Part shown: piece after piece, positions 5,540 to 6,009 of the stretch | Layout of the letters: the number at the start of each line of letters is the position of its first letter | How positions within the stretch are numbered: the first letter of the stretch is position 1 | DNA from: Planctomycetaceae bacterium | GTDB lineage: Bacteria > Planctomycetota > Planctomycetia > Pirellulales > Pirellulaceae | DNA length: 6,009 nt | NCBI GenBank assembly: GCA_002708345.1 | Contig: PANG01000093.1 | Location: 7,143-13,151, forward strand | Reading direction: 5' to 3' | Notes under the pieces: model-generated | Database searches by the model: none | Told to the model about the DNA's origin: nothing | The model's input: only the letters and a program-made list of their open reading frames with translations | Position numbers and translations under genes: made by a program

Positions 5540-6009
5540 ATGTTGAACCTGCAATCGACAACTTCCGACCGCTGGCTTCGCCAGGTGGACGAGAACCTTG
5601 AAGAGATCCTAATCGACCACGCCCATTGTGAAAACAAGGCAGCCCGCGCAGCACTGAACCTGCTGGTCGCCTACGTCGAGAACGATGCTCTCTGCCGGGC
5701 CATGAGCTCGATCGTGATCGAGGAACTGGAACATTTCCACCTTGTTCGGGAGCTGATTGATCGGCGAGGCATCCGTTTCCGGCGGATCCGGCAGAGCAAC
5801 TACGGGGCCCAGCTGGCGGCATTGATTCGCAAGCGGGAACCGGGACGGGCAGTAGACCGGTTGCTGGTGGCCGGGCTGATCGAGGCTCGCAGCTGCGAGC
5901 GTTTCGACCTGCTACGAGAGCATCTGGATGACGTGGAACTGGCCGACTTTTATGGCAGTCTCTTCGAGTCAGAAGCGAGCCACCACGCCACCTACGTACG
6001 CTGCGCACG
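5540..6009 (+). CDS. miaE: tRNA-(ms2io6A)37 hydroxylase MiaE, 3' end cut off
   Basis: A plus-strand frame starting with M-L-N-L-Q-S and still open at the window edge, giving 156 residues. It matches MiaE, the non-haem diiron monooxygenase that uses O2 to hydroxylate the isopentenyl chain of ms2i6A at position 37 of tRNAs reading UNN codons. The ferritin-like four-helix bundle is visible with all six expected iron ligands: Glu31 (in I-L-I-D-H-A-H-C-E), Glu62 and His65 (E-L-E-H), Glu115 (I-E-A-R-S-C-E-R-F), and Glu145 and His148 (E-A-S-H). The E-to-ExxH spacings are 31 and 30. The N-terminus is short next to proteobacterial MiaE. An in-frame ATG at 5474 would add 22 residues rich in Pro and Gly; I prefer 5540 because helix 1 follows at once, though its Shine-Dalgarno (a weak CGGA) is poor. 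Function requires miaA and miaB elsewhere in the genome. It is divergent from abcF. Confidence 0.93.
   Translation, partial: MLNLQSTTSDRWLRQVDENLEEILIDHAHCENKAARAALNLLVAYVENDALCRAMSSIVIEELEHFHLVRELIDRRGIRFRRIRQSNYGAQLAALIRKREPGRAVDRLLVAGLIEARSCERFDLLREHLDDVELADFYGSLFESEASHHATYVRCA

Noticed and set aside
5426..5554. N-terminal extension of the ABC-F frame by 43 codons
   Set aside because: It would overlap the start of divergent miaE, the added residues do not resemble ABC-F sequence, and family proteins begin just before the first ABC domain, as the ATG at 5425 does.
5403..6008. Minus-strand frame of 201 codons opposite miaE
   Set aside because: It is antisense to MiaE, whose six metal ligands are all in place, and its Arg/Pro/Ser-rich product has no motif.

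Overview
The window is an ordinary, gene-dense stretch of bacterial chromosome at roughly 60% GC by eye. It holds six protein genes, two of them cut by the window edges. I see no RNA genes, CRISPR arrays, insertion sequences or phage genes. The protein types fit best with a member of the Planctomycetota: a divergent NRAMP-fold transporter, a secreted one-domain prolyl-oligopeptidase-like esterase, a short MiaE, and a nitrilase-family tail ending in a W-R-D-R...HSGT pattern. This assignment is inference from the style of the proteins, with no marker gene behind it.

Layout, left to right. Bases 1-291 (+) are the C-terminal end of a carbon-nitrogen hydrolase. It ends 3 bases from the stop codon of an oppositely oriented SDR oxidoreductase (295-1047, -). 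Reading leftwards on the minus strand, the genes run: ABC-F ATPase (5425-3527), a 116-base gap, exported alpha/beta hydrolase (3410-2661), a 30-base gap, NRAMP-like transporter (2630-1068), a 20-base gap, SDR (1047-295). The last three have good Shine-Dalgarno sequences and tight spacing and look like one operon. The ABC-F gene may be co-transcribed with them or separate. Divergent from abcF, across a 114-base intergenic region, lies miaE (5540 to the window edge, +), a tRNA hydroxylase.

How the genes may work together. ABC-F and MiaE both act on translation, one at the ribosome and one on tRNA position 37, and they share a short divergent control region. The esterase, transporter and SDR could form a small uptake-and-oxidation route: an exported hydrolase releases a product, the transporter imports it, and the dehydrogenase oxidises or reduces it. 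This is inference from gene order only.

The points most worth a second look are the transporter, which lacks the classic NRAMP metal-binding motifs, and the abcF leader, where two overlapping inverted repeats flank a possible seven-codon reading frame. I found no convincing evidence of an entirely new system.
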